Assembly: GCA_902492065.1 (NCBI GenBank)
Contig: CABUKE010000008.1
Location: 32,330 to 96,329, forward strand
Direction: 5' to 3'
Origin: an uncultured Eubacteriales bacterium
GTDB lineage: Bacteria > Bacillota > Clostridia > UBA1381 > UMGS1253
Length of the DNA: 64,000 bases
Both the position numbers and the translations under genes were made by a program. The notes under the pieces are model-generated. The model did no database searches and had not been told where the DNA came from. It saw only the letters and a list, made by a program, of their open reading frames with translations. Each line of letters begins with the position of its first letter. Positions within the stretch are counted from its first letter, which is position 1. Positions 48,813-56,496 of this stretch are shown here, in pieces.

Positions 48813-50573
48813 TTAAAGTCCGGTAGCAAATTCGTCAATTCGGTAATTGCCATCCTCCTGGCGGAGCAGAATGAGGAAAAAGCTCGTCTGCGTCTGCCCT
48901 TCCGCATAGACCGAGCCGGGCGCGCTCTGCATTGTAACGTCGACCTGTACGATAAAGTCGTTTGACGATTTTGCGTATTCCATCGGGTCAATCGTCAGAT
49001 TCGTCAGTTTTGCCCGCTGCATACCGAATACATAGCCGTCGCCAAAGAACCCCTCTACACAGTCCGCCGTACAGTACTGCTTCATTTCCTCAAACTTGCT
49101 CTGCTCAAAGGCAGAGAAGAAGGCGTTTACGGTATCACGGACGAGATCTCCTGTACTGCCTTCTGAATACGGCGCTATGCTCGCTTTGATTTGTTCTATG
49201 CCGGCAAACATTTCCTCATACTGCGCGGCAATTGGAATGTCTTCCTCGTCCCGGTCGGCCCAAATCGGGTACTGTACATCGGTCGGTGTACCCATAACAT
49301 ACGTATAGCCGTTGGCATACATGGCGATGTCGCGGTTCCCTGGCGCTGCAATCTGTTCCTGTGTCAACTGTCCGTCAAGCCGCTCAATATAGAACAGCGT
49401 GCCGGCGCCGTATTTTTCGTAAGTGGCAGTCTGCTTAAAGGAAATCTGATTGCTGTTTTCTACGACGGTGTACTTCCCTTGCCAGTCTGCTGGAAGTGTG
49501 AGCGAAAAGCCGAGCGCGGCGTTATGGTACTCATAATCTGCTGGAGACGACAGGCCGCCGAGAATACCGCTGGCAAACACTGTGACAGAGCATAGGATGA
49601 CGGCGAGTGCGACAGACAGAACAATCGCTGTTTTTTTAATCCTTTTCCGATTCCGAATCATGGTAAATCTCCTTTCAATCTGTTTTTTTCCGCATGCCAT
49701 AGCCGTGGTGAGCGGAATGGTTTTTACTTTGTTCTGCGACAACAGGGCAAGAATTGTGTTCATATAGCCAGCCTGCTGCGCCGGATTCATCCGTGCAGTT
49801 ACAGCAAGGTCGCAGGAAATCTCACACGCTTCGTTGATTTCCCGTACGGCCAAATAGACGACGGGGTTGAACCAATGGATACACCGGACGAAAAGCGCGA
49901 GCCACTTGTACCATAGGTCCCGGCGTTTGATGTGCACAAGTTCATGGCGTACGATGTTCTCAAACTGTGCCTCGGACAACGGCGCATTCGGCAAATAGAG
50001 CGTTGGGTGCAGCAATCCAAGCAAAAACGGAGAACGAAAACCGGACCCGACCCGGACAGGGATCGGCCTATCCGTAAATTTACGTAGCTCCGGGCAGGGG
50101 AGAGGGCGCGTATTTCTACGGAGACTGCGTATCAGTATGTAATATGAAATGAGATTAATACAGAGCAAGGCGAGCGCAACAGTAACCCATATGATGCTGA
50201 TGATTCCCCAATATTTGCCCAAAATAGCTGTTATGCCGGCAAGCCCTGCGGATTCCTGTGGCGCGGAGGCAGCAGTCGGCGCGGACACGGCTGCATCCGG
50301 CGTATCTACGGCAGACGCGGCGGTACTTTGCACGGTTGCCGAAGGCTGCTGAGACGATATATTTTCTGCCTGCAAAACTCTACCGGACGGAACTCCGGCA
50401 AAGTCAAACCGGAGCGGAACGAGCAGCACAAGCAACACAGCAAGCCAGATATAATATTGCCATACCGCACCGAACCGCCTTGCTGTTATCGGTTTGATCA
50501 GCAAAAGAATCAACGCGAGTATACCGCCTGCCAATGAGGCGCAAAGTACCATGCAAAACAATTGTGTCAGCAA
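48813..50573 (-). CDS. M56 (BlaR1-type) membrane peptidase with extracellular sensor tail
   Basis: About 586 residues. N-terminal helices surround a Ser/Ala/Thr loop; the zinc protease motif RHELVHIKRRD is at about H210/E211/H214, with CEISCDLAVT further on. After a last helix (about 315-335) there is an extracellular region with ALGFSLTLPADWQGKY and a C-terminal NTF2-like domain (AFFSAFEQSKFEEMKQYCTAD in part) rather than the penicillin-binding domain of BlaR1. It should sense a signal and trigger loss of the BlaI repressor encoded upstream. GGAGGTG supports TTG 50573. Confidence 0.85.
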   Translation of the reverse strand: MLTQLFCMVLCASLAGGILALILLLIKPITARRFGAVWQYYIWLAVLLVLLVPLRFDFAGVPSGRVLQAENISSQQPSATVQSTAASAVDTPDAAVSAPTAASAPQESAGLAGITAILGKYWGIISIIWVTVALALLCINLISYYILIRSLRRNTRPLPCPELRKFTDRPIPVRVGSGFRSPFLLGLLHPTLYLPNAPLSEAQFENIVRHELVHIKRRDLWYKWLALFVRCIHWFNPVVYLAVREINEACEISCDLAVTARMNPAQQAGYMNTILALLSQNKVKTIPLTTAMACGKKQIERRFTMIRNRKRIKKTAIVLSVALAVILCSVTVFASGILGGLSSPADYEYHNAALGFSLTLPADWQGKYTVVENSNQISFKQTATYEKYGAGTLFYIERLDGQLTQEQIAAPGNRDIAMYANGYTYVMGTPTDVQYPIWADRDEEDIPIAAQYEEMFAGIEQIKASIAPYSEGSTGDLVRDTVNAFFSAFEQSKFEEMKQYCTADCVEGFFGDGYVFGMQRAKLTNLTIDPMEYAKSSNDFIVQVDVTMQSAPGSVYAEGQTQTSFFLILLRQEDGNYRIDEFATGL

Positions 50574-50586
50574 AGATGCCCACCTC

Positions 50587-50955
50587 CTACAGATGAAACT
50601 GCTTGCGCAGTTCATCAATATCTTCTTGCGAGAGACCGTTATCCTCAAACAGTGATACGGCAAGCTCCCGCACAGAGCCGTTATACAGCGTCTGTATCAG
50701 GTTTTTTGTCTGCGTTTTCCGGTAGGCGCGCTCGGTGATAAGCGGTGTGTAGATATAGCTATTCCCGTGCTTTTCTGCGCGCAGCGCCCCCTTTTCAACC
50801 AATCGGGTTAAAAGAGTGGAGATAGTCGTACGTTTCCATTCTTTGTGCGCGACTGCTTCTATAATGGAACTTGTGGTTACAGGGGTGCGCTGTTTCCACA
50901 ATACCTTCATGATTTCAAGCTCTGCGTCGCTGATGGAAATTGATGTATTTGCCAT
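50587..50955 (-). CDS. BlaI/MecI/CopY family repressor
   Basis: A 122-residue winged-helix repressor. DNA-binding part: ISDAELEIMKVLWKQRTPVTT, TTISTLLTRLVEKGAL; the C-terminal dimerisation helix contains the segment usually cleaved by the partner protease. It is first in the operon with the M56 gene, 13 bases apart. Two TACA-N2-TGTA operators overlap its promoter, so it should repress itself. No beta-lactamase or penicillin-binding protein gene is nearby, so the regulon is unknown. Confidence 0.9.
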   Translation of the reverse strand: MANTSISISDAELEIMKVLWKQRTPVTTSSIIEAVAHKEWKRTTISTLLTRLVEKGALRAEKHGNSYIYTPLITERAYRKTQTKNLIQTLYNGSVRELAVSLFEDNGLSQEDIDELRKQFHL

Positions 50956-50977
50956 TAAAAAAACCTCCTGCGTATTT

Positions 50978-51015
50978 CTACATATGTAGTCTACAATTAC
51001 ATTCTACATTTGTAG
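50978..51015. promoter_or_regulatory. Two BlaI-type operators
   Basis: CTACATATGTAG (50978-50989) and CTACATTTGTAG (51004-51015), centres 26 bp apart, match the TACA/TGTA dyad recognised by BlaI/MecI repressors. Confidence 0.85.
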
Positions 51016-51029
51016 TTATAATTTGTCAA
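51001..51029 (-). promoter_or_regulatory. blaI-M56 promoter overlapped by operator
   Basis: On the minus strand TTGACA (51024-51029), 17-bp spacer, TAGAAT (51001-51006). One operator spans the spacer and -10, the other lies downstream. Confidence 0.85.
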
Positions 51030-51055
51030 TAGAAAAATAAAAAAATTTGAAATGC

Positions 51056-51088
51056 TATTAAAAAAAGAGCCTTGCAAAAGGCTCTTTC
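51056..51088 (-). terminator. Terminator of the second MATE gene
   Basis: On the minus strand GAGCCTT and AAGGCTC pair around TTGC, followed by TTTTTTT. Confidence 0.88.
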
Positions 51089-51099
51089 AACAAACAATA

Positions 51100-52491
51100 T
51101 CATTTTTCCTCGACGAGACGTTTTTCCGCCTCGGCGCGACGCAGAATTTTGCGGAACTGAATAGCAAACAGCGTCACCGTTGTAGCAACAGCCAACGTAT
51201 CGGAAACTGGCTCGGCGAGGAAAACGCCGAACAGTTTTGCCTCGCTTCCAGTGAAGAAGGTCGGCAGCAGATAAATGAGCGGAATCAGCAGGACAATTTT
51301 TCGTAACAAGGCCAAAAAGAGTGATACTTTTGCCTGCCCAAGCGCAATAAACGTCTGCTGACACGCGGTCTGTGCCCCCATGACAAAAATCATGGCCATA
51401 TAGATCCGCAGCGCCCACACCGTGAAGTTGGCAAGCTGTGGGTCGCTGGCAAACATGGCGACAAAAAGATGTGGAAACAGCATCATCATGGCCCAAAAGA
51501 CGCCGGCATAAGTCAGGCAGGCAATCAATAGCAGTTTAAATGACTTTTTTACCCGGTCCAGATTGCGTGCGCCATAGTTGTAGCTGACAATCGGCTGTGC
51601 ACCCTGCGTCATACCCTGAATCGGCATAGACATGACCTGCATGAGACTTGCCAGAATTGTCATGGCGCCAACGGCGATGTCGCCGCCGTATTTCAACAGC
51701 GAGGTGTTAAATACGACGTTGAGCAGACTCTCTGTGCTTTGCATAATAAACGGGGAAATGCCGAGCGCCAGAATACCGGACACAACCTTCCAGTTTAATC
51801 CGATTAAACGCGGCGATATTCGAAGTTTTGTCTGCTGACCGAGCAAAAAACACAATACCCATGTAGCTGAAACCCCTTGCGCAATCACGGTGGCGAGCGC
51901 CGCACCGCGTACGCCCATATTCAACCCAAAGATAAAAATCGGGTCGAGCACGATATTAATGATGGCGCCAATCAGAACCGTCATCATACTTGTTTTAGCC
52001 GCACCTTGCGCCGTTATAAATGCGTTAAGACCGAGTGCAATCTGTACAAAAATCGTACCGCACACATAGATTGTCATATAATCCATAGCATAGCTGATTG
52101 TGTCTTTGCTTGCACCGAAGGTATAGAGGATAGGCTCGTTAAAAATTAAAAAAACTGCGGTCAATATTACGGAGATAATCAACAACAGCAAGACCGCGTT
52201 GCCGAGAATCCGCTGTGCGCCGTGCATGTCCTTTTCGCCCATTTTTATCGAGGCGAGCGGCGCACCGCCCATTCCGATGAGGGAAGAAAAGGCCGATATA
52301 ATCATCAGCACCGGAAAGGTAACGCCTACGCCGGTCAGCGCGGCGGAACCGATGCCCGGGATATGCCCGATATAGATTCGGTCGACAATGTTATAGAGAA
52401 TATTTACGAGCTGTGCTGCGACGGCGGGAACCGCCAGTTTGAAAAACAGCTTCCCAATCGGCGCGTTTCCCAATTGCTGTGTATTATCCAT
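51100..52491 (-). CDS. MATE family efflux transporter
   Basis: A 463-residue, twelve-helix exporter of the NorM/DinF superfamily (MepA-like branch). It begins DNTQQLGNAPIGKLFFKLAVP and has NILYNIVDRIYIGHIPGIGS and GMTQGAQPIVSYNYGARN. The start is ATG 52491 behind AAAGG; the longer frame adds an unlikely tail. It is monocistronic with its own terminator and adjoins the BlaI system, though no operator is seen at its promoter. It is not closely similar to the MATE gene at 8.4 kb. Confidence 0.92.
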   Translation of the reverse strand: MDNTQQLGNAPIGKLFFKLAVPAVAAQLVNILYNIVDRIYIGHIPGIGSAALTGVGVTFPVLMIISAFSSLIGMGGAPLASIKMGEKDMHGAQRILGNAVLLLLIISVILTAVFLIFNEPILYTFGASKDTISYAMDYMTIYVCGTIFVQIALGLNAFITAQGAAKTSMMTVLIGAIINIVLDPIFIFGLNMGVRGAALATVIAQGVSATWVLCFLLGQQTKLRISPRLIGLNWKVVSGILALGISPFIMQSTESLLNVVFNTSLLKYGGDIAVGAMTILASLMQVMSMPIQGMTQGAQPIVSYNYGARNLDRVKKSFKLLLIACLTYAGVFWAMMMLFPHLFVAMFASDPQLANFTVWALRIYMAMIFVMGAQTACQQTFIALGQAKVSLFLALLRKIVLLIPLIYLLPTFFTGSEAKLFGVFLAEPVSDTLAVATTVTLFAIQFRKILRRAEAEKRLVEEK

Positions 52492-52656
52492 ATGCCTTTC
52501 GTCCCTTTCCGCATAAAAAACAGTGCCGGCTAAGGCACCGTTTGATAGCTGCATATTAAAATTTTATAAAAATTATTATATAAGAAAAAATTGCAGATGT
52601 CAAGACAGGCAGGTAAGAATGGAAAAAATCATTTGATATGAATTTACTCAAATTAG

Positions 52657-52685
52657 TTGACATGCCGCAAACATTTCGATACAAT
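52657..52685 (+). promoter_or_regulatory. Sigma-A promoter of the DUF1292 gene
   Basis: TTGACA (52657-52662), 17-bp spacer, TACAAT (52680-52685). Confidence 0.8.
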
Positions 52686-52728
52686 AGAAACAGTTTCAAA
52701 TTCTGTGCGATGGAAAGGAGCTGGCGGT

Positions 52729-53007
52729 ATGAACGAGGAAGAAAATATCATCACTTTATATGACGAAGAGAATAATCCAGTCGATTTTGAGCATCTTGAT
52801 ACATTTGAACTGGATGACAGTGTATATATCGTTTTACTTGAGATACTTGACGATGGACGTGAAAACGACGAAGTCGTAATTTTCCGTTTGGAAGCGGACG
52901 ACGACGGTGAGGACTTGCTAACGGTAATTGAGGACGATGCGGAACTCGATGCAGCGTTCGCCGAGTTTGAAAGAAGGATAGAGGACTTGGAAGAATCAGA
53001 GGAATAG
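52729..53007 (+). CDS. DUF1292 family acidic protein (YrzB-like)
   Basis: A 92-residue, strongly acidic protein with IITLYDEENNPVDFEHLDTFEL, YIVLLEILD and EVVIFRLEAD, the DUF1292 pattern. In many Firmicutes the gene lies in the ruvX (yrrK)-alaS region; here it stands alone. Function unknown. The start is ATG 52729 with AAAGGAG. Confidence 0.85.
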   Translation: MNEEENIITLYDEENNPVDFEHLDTFELDDSVYIVLLEILDDGRENDEVVIFRLEADDDGEDLLTVIEDDAELDAAFAEFERRIEDLEESEE

Positions 53008-53052
53008 TGTACATTTTTACAAAATTTTGTACAGAATTCTTTGCATAAAGGC

Positions 53053-53081
53053 TTGCGCTTTCGTGCAGAATATGATATGAT
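53053..53081 (+). promoter_or_regulatory. Promoter of the probable 6S RNA
   Basis: TTGCGC (53053-53058), 17-bp spacer, TATGAT (53076-53081). Confidence 0.55.
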
Positions 53082-53094
53082 GAAATAAAAGAAA

Positions 53095-53295
53095 AGAGTA
53101 TTACCCTGCGGTGTGCGTAATATAGCCATTTATTTTACCAACACATTTTTAGAGGGATTCTTGCTCTTTGTGTGGATTGCAGGCCTCCCTATATGGAAGA
53201 AGGAAGCGCGAAGCACAAAGGCGGTTGCCCACCTGCTTAGGCAGGTAATATAAAGGCATCACTTACGGCTCGGCGGGGCATCTTTTAAATGTGGA
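53095..53295 (+). ncRNA. ssrS: Probable 6S RNA (SsrS)
   Basis: About 200 bases without an open frame between a promoter and a strong terminator. The ends can pair (CCCTGC with GCGGGG; CGTAA with TTACG), giving a long rod-like closing stem, and the centre holds conserved-looking blocks such as ACCAACACATTTTTAGAGGG, GGTTGCCCACCTGC and GCAGGTAATATAAAGGCATC. I recognise these blocks as clostridial 6S RNA, which traps sigma-A polymerase in stationary phase. The exact ends are estimates. SRP RNA, tmRNA and RNase P motifs are absent. Confidence 0.65.
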
Positions 53296-53296
53296 A

Positions 53297-53330
53297 GGCA
53301 GCGGCATTGGCCGCTGCTTTTTCATTTTTT
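53297..53330 (+). terminator. Terminator of the 6S RNA
   Basis: GGCAGCGGC and GCCGCTGC pair around ATTG, followed by TTTTTCATTTTTT. Confidence 0.88.
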
Positions 53331-53370
53331 ATTTTGAGTCAAAAAGACATGCGTATTATGTAAAAATGGC

Positions 53371-53399
53371 TTGCATAAAGCAATGGGCTGTTGTATAAT
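53371..53399 (+). promoter_or_regulatory. Sigma-A promoter of the NfeD-SPFH operon
   Basis: TTGCAT (53371-53376), 17-bp spacer, TATAAT (53394-53399). A hairpin CTTGGC/GCCAAG (53402-53418) lies at the start of the transcript. Confidence 0.8.
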
Positions 53400-53441
53400 G
53401 GGCTTGGCGGTAAGCCAAGGACAGTAAAGGAGGAGGTTTGT

Positions 53442-53873
53442 ATGGCAGAGTATCTGTGGCTGATACTGTCGGTAGTTTTGTTTGCCGTGGAAGCGTTTAC
53501 CTATGCGCTCGTCAGCATCTGGTTTGCAATCGGAGCGGCGGCGGCAATGGTCGCGGCGTTCTGCGGTGCGGATGTGCTCTGGCAATGGGTCATCTTTGCT
53601 GGCGTTTCGGCGGTTTTGCTTTTATTTACGCGGAACGTGGCAAAGAAGTGGCTGATGCCGAAAAAGGTGGAGAAAACGAACGCGGATAGCCTGATTGGAG
53701 AAACGGGCATCGTTACGGAACAGATTGACAATCTGAATGCGGTAGGCCGGATCAAAGTCCACGGACAGAGCTGGCGTGCAAAGAGCGAGGATGACAGCGG
53801 TATTGCAGAGGGCGAGCCTGTTGTTATTACGGCTTTAAACGGCGTGACGCTGACGGTAAGGAAAAAAGATTAA
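53442..53873 (+). CDS. NfeD family membrane protein
   Basis: A 143-residue protein with two or three hydrophobic helices (about 3-65) and a C-terminal OB-fold domain (GETGIVTEQIDNLNAVGRIKV in part, GEPVVITALNGVTLTV). NfeD proteins work with SPFH/stomatin proteins in membrane microdomains, and the SPFH gene follows after 34 bases. The short form lacks a protease domain. Start ATG 53442 behind AGGAGG. Confidence 0.92.
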   Translation: MAEYLWLILSVVLFAVEAFTYALVSIWFAIGAAAAMVAAFCGADVLWQWVIFAGVSAVLLLFTRNVAKKWLMPKKVEKTNADSLIGETGIVTEQIDNLNAVGRIKVHGQSWRAKSEDDSGIAEGEPVVITALNGVTLTVRKKD

Positions 53874-53907
53874 TTGGGGATTTTTTTAATATGAAGGAGG
53901 AACTGTT

Positions 53908-54831
53908 ATGGAATATTTGATATTGATTGCGTTTGTGATCATCATTCTGGTAATTCTGGTCGCAAATATCAAGATTGTGCCACAGGCATCGTCCTACGTG
54001 GTTGAGCGGCTCGGTGCGTACAAAGGGAGCTGGAGTGTTGGACTACACTTCAAGATTCCGTTCATTGAGCGCGTTGCCAAAATGGTCAGCCTGAAGGAAC
54101 AGGTTGTGGATTTTGCGCCGCAGCCGGTTATTACCAAAGATAACGTAACTATGCAGATTGATACAGTCGTATATTTTCAGGTGACGGACGCAAAGCTGTA
54201 TACCTATGGTGTAAATAATCCGATGGCGGCGATTGAAAATCTGACTGCGACGACGCTGCGTAATATTATCGGTGAAATGGAACTTGACCAGACGCTCACG
54301 TCGCGCGACGTCATTAATACAAAAATGCGGTCCATCCTCGACGAAGCGACAGACCCGTGGGGAATCAAAATCAACCGCGTTGAACTCAAAAATATCATGC
54401 CGCCAAAGGCGATTCAGGACGCGATGGAAAAGCAGATGAAAGCAGAACGCGAACGGCGTGAATCCATCCTGAAGGCGGAGGGTGAAAAGCGCTCTATGGT
54501 GCTTGTCGCAGAAGGCGAAAAGGAATCTATGATTCTGAACGCAGAGGCGCGCAAGACAGCGGCGATCCTCGACGCGGAAGCGAAGAAGGAGGCGCAGGTT
54601 CGGGAGGCAGAAGGTGAGGCGGAAGCAATCCTGAAGGTGCAGACTGCAATGGCGGAAGGTATTAAGGTCATTAATGCGTCGAACCCGGGGCAGGGTGTGC
54701 TGACTATTAAGTCGCTTGAGGCACTCGAAAAGGTTGCAAACGGCAACGCGACGAAGCTTGTGATTCCGTCGGATATTCAGGGGATTGCGGGGTTAGCTTC
54801 CTCTTTGAAGGAAATTATGACGGATAAATAA
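53908..54831 (+). CDS. SPFH domain protein, stomatin/QmcA-like
   Basis: A 307-residue protein with an N-terminal membrane anchor (about 3-22), an SPFH domain (IVPQASSYVVERLGAYKGSW; FAPQPVITKDNVTMQIDTVVYF in part; RNIIGEMELDQTLTSRD) and a long charged coiled coil (about 165-235, KAEGEKRSMVLVAEGEKES). These oligomerise on the inner membrane face and organise proteins or lipids. Paired with NfeD in one operon that ends at a strong terminator. Confidence 0.93.
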   Translation: MEYLILIAFVIIILVILVANIKIVPQASSYVVERLGAYKGSWSVGLHFKIPFIERVAKMVSLKEQVVDFAPQPVITKDNVTMQIDTVVYFQVTDAKLYTYGVNNPMAAIENLTATTLRNIIGEMELDQTLTSRDVINTKMRSILDEATDPWGIKINRVELKNIMPPKAIQDAMEKQMKAERERRESILKAEGEKRSMVLVAEGEKESMILNAEARKTAAILDAEAKKEAQVREAEGEAEAILKVQTAMAEGIKVINASNPGQGVLTIKSLEALEKVANGNATKLVIPSDIQGIAGLASSLKEIMTDK

Positions 54832-54841
54832 TTGGTACAGG

Positions 54842-54872
54842 AAAAGACAAGGTGTTTGCCTTGTCTTTTTTT
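54842..54872 (+). terminator. Terminator of the NfeD-SPFH operon
   Basis: AAAAGACAAGG and CCTTGTCTTTT pair around TGTTTG, with a T-run. Confidence 0.93.
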
Positions 54873-54984
54873 GTTTTAGGGCAGTGGCAAAACTGTGTAA
54901 ATTTTGTTACTCTTGTCATCCTGCACAAAATATCCTGCATTTTTCCGCAAAACAGGAAAATACGACAAAATACTCCTATGCTGC

Positions 54985-55013
54985 TTGCAATTTGGAAGAT
55001 GTTACGGTATAAT
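54985..55013 (+). promoter_or_regulatory. Sigma-A promoter of the ECF S-component gene
   Basis: TTGCAA (54985-54990), 17-bp spacer, TATAAT (55008-55013). Confidence 0.8.
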
Positions 55014-55054
55014 AAAATAAGTATGTAAAAAATTTTAAGATATGGGGGATTGAC

Positions 55055-55609
55055 GTGGGGGATTCGTTGTCAAAGAAAAAAGATTATATTAAGCATATTG
55101 TAATTGCGGGGATATTAACGGCGTTTTCGCTGATTATTCCTCTGCTGCCGTTTAAGCTGCCGCTGCCGCAGCCATTTAGCGTGACGTTTGCGGCGCATGT
55201 GCCGACCTTGCTTGCAATGTTTTTTAGTCCGTGGGTAGCCGCGTGTACGGTTGTCGGTTCAACAATTGGATTTTTGATTTCTTTGGGGCCGATTGTAGCA
55301 ATCCGGTCGGCAAGCCATATTATTTTTGCACTTGTCGGGGCATTTATGCTTCGAAAGAAAGCAAATCCCTATCTGGTGTTTGCAATTTGTGCGCTTTTGC
55401 ACGGCCTCGGGGAGGCAGCCTCAGTCTATTTGTTTGGGCCGCTGCTGGGCTTTGCGGAAAGCACATCCTTGAGTTACTTATTTGGAACAGTATTTGGCAT
55501 TACGATATTCCACCATGCGGTAGACTGTGTCATTACGGTGGTTTTGCTTATTGCGTTGGAGAAGGCAAAGTTTATGAAAAATACGGGGATTCTGCCGCGG
55601 CGTGCATAA
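55055..55609 (+). CDS. ECF transporter S component (NiaX-like)
   Basis: A 184-residue protein with five to six hydrophobic helices. After a basic start (SKKKDYIKHIVIAGIL), PQPFSVTFAAHVPTLLAMFFSP (in part), IVAIRSASHIIFALVGAF and TIFHHAVDCVITVVLL resemble the S subunits of niacin or related vitamin transporters. The substrate is uncertain. It starts at GTG 55055 and is monocistronic; the energising EcfAAT module is elsewhere. Confidence 0.7.
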   Translation: MGDSLSKKKDYIKHIVIAGILTAFSLIIPLLPFKLPLPQPFSVTFAAHVPTLLAMFFSPWVAACTVVGSTIGFLISLGPIVAIRSASHIIFALVGAFMLRKKANPYLVFAICALLHGLGEAASVYLFGPLLGFAESTSLSYLFGTVFGITIFHHAVDCVITVVLLIALEKAKFMKNTGILPRRA

Positions 55610-55628
55610 CCGCGACAGATGGAAACAA

Positions 55629-55666
55629 AAAAGGCAAGGTTTTGCAACCGCAAAACCTTGCTTTAT
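55629..55666. terminator. Bidirectional terminator between the ECF S gene and spoVG
   Basis: AAGGCAAGGTTTTGC and GCAAAACCTTGC(TTT) pair around AACC, a 13-bp stem. Confidence 0.88.
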
Positions 55667-55755
55667 GTATGACTTTGTTTACTGTGCTATCAATAAAACC
55701 CTTTTGGCGGTTCTTGTCCTGCTGTTTGATATGAGTGTCGTCTGTATGTGCTTGC

Positions 55756-56058
55756 CTACTGCTCGTCCGATACGTCTGTTGTTTGCGACTCGGCAGCTTC
55801 CTCTGCAAGTGCGGCTTCATATTGTTTCAGTATTGCATCCTCTAAATATTGACGCATTTGTGCGTTGATAGGATGTGCAATGTCCTTGAATTCGCCGTCC
55901 GGCGTTTTCCGGCTCGGCATTGCGATAAACAGTTTTTCCTGCCCGTCAATAATTTTAATATCATGAATAACTATAGCATTATCAAAGGTAACGGAGACAA
56001 CTGCCTTCATCTTACCTTCCGTATTGAGCTTCCTAACCCTGATATCTGTAATCTCCAC
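55756..56058 (-). CDS. spoVG: Septation regulator SpoVG
   Basis: A 100-residue nucleic-acid-binding regulator of septation, sporulation and envelope genes. The signature ITDIRVRKLNTEGKMKAVVSV (in part), FDNAIVIHDIKIIDGQEKLF (in part) and MPSRKTPDGEFKDIAHPIN are complete. It starts at GTG 56058 behind AAAGGTGGTGAT. The glmU and purR genes that flank it in Bacillus are absent; murC lies divergent, 439 bases away. Confidence 0.96.
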   Translation of the reverse strand: MEITDIRVRKLNTEGKMKAVVSVTFDNAIVIHDIKIIDGQEKLFIAMPSRKTPDGEFKDIAHPINAQMRQYLEDAILKQYEAALAEEAAESQTTDVSDEQ

Positions 56059-56496
56059 GATATATCACCACCTTTCCCCTGCCATCTGACAAGAGGTCGC
56101 CCGCTGTAAAAACTATGATGAAGCATAACACAGCTACAATCATAAGCTTTATCTTATGTTCATTTTTACATAAAGCGTAGGATTAGTCAAGCCTTTTTCC
56201 CTGTTTTGAAAGGAGAGCAGAGAAGATTTTATGCGATAGTTGGATTTTTTTGTATAAATTAAATAGATATTGGATATAAAAACTGAGCAATTTGACAAAT
56301 AGTCAAAGTTTTGCGTGGTTTTATTGATAGATAGAATAAGAAGTTAATTTTAAATAAAAAAGATTCAGATATTTTTAGAATTGCGTTTTAATTCCGGTTT
56401 ATTTCGTATATAATGGGTTTATAGAGAGAAAACAGGATGGAAATATTTTTTTATACGTATGATATCACGGAAATTTAATCGGGGGTTGCATATTGC
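56059..56496. other. 438-base AT-rich intergenic region between spoVG and murC
   Basis: No gene is seen. On the minus strand TTGACT (56185-56190) and TAAAAA (56163-56168), 16 bp apart, may be the spoVG promoter, giving a leader of about 100 bases. A dyad CATAAG-CTTTAT-CTTATG (56141-56158) overlaps that predicted start. For murC there is TATAAT (56409-56414) with a poor -35. The stretch 56240-56400 is A/T runs only. Confidence 0.45.

Noticed and set aside
54873..54984. Vitamin riboswitch before the ECF S-component gene
   Set aside because: The promoter lies downstream of this region, so it is not transcribed into the gene's leader, and no known aptamer motif is visible.
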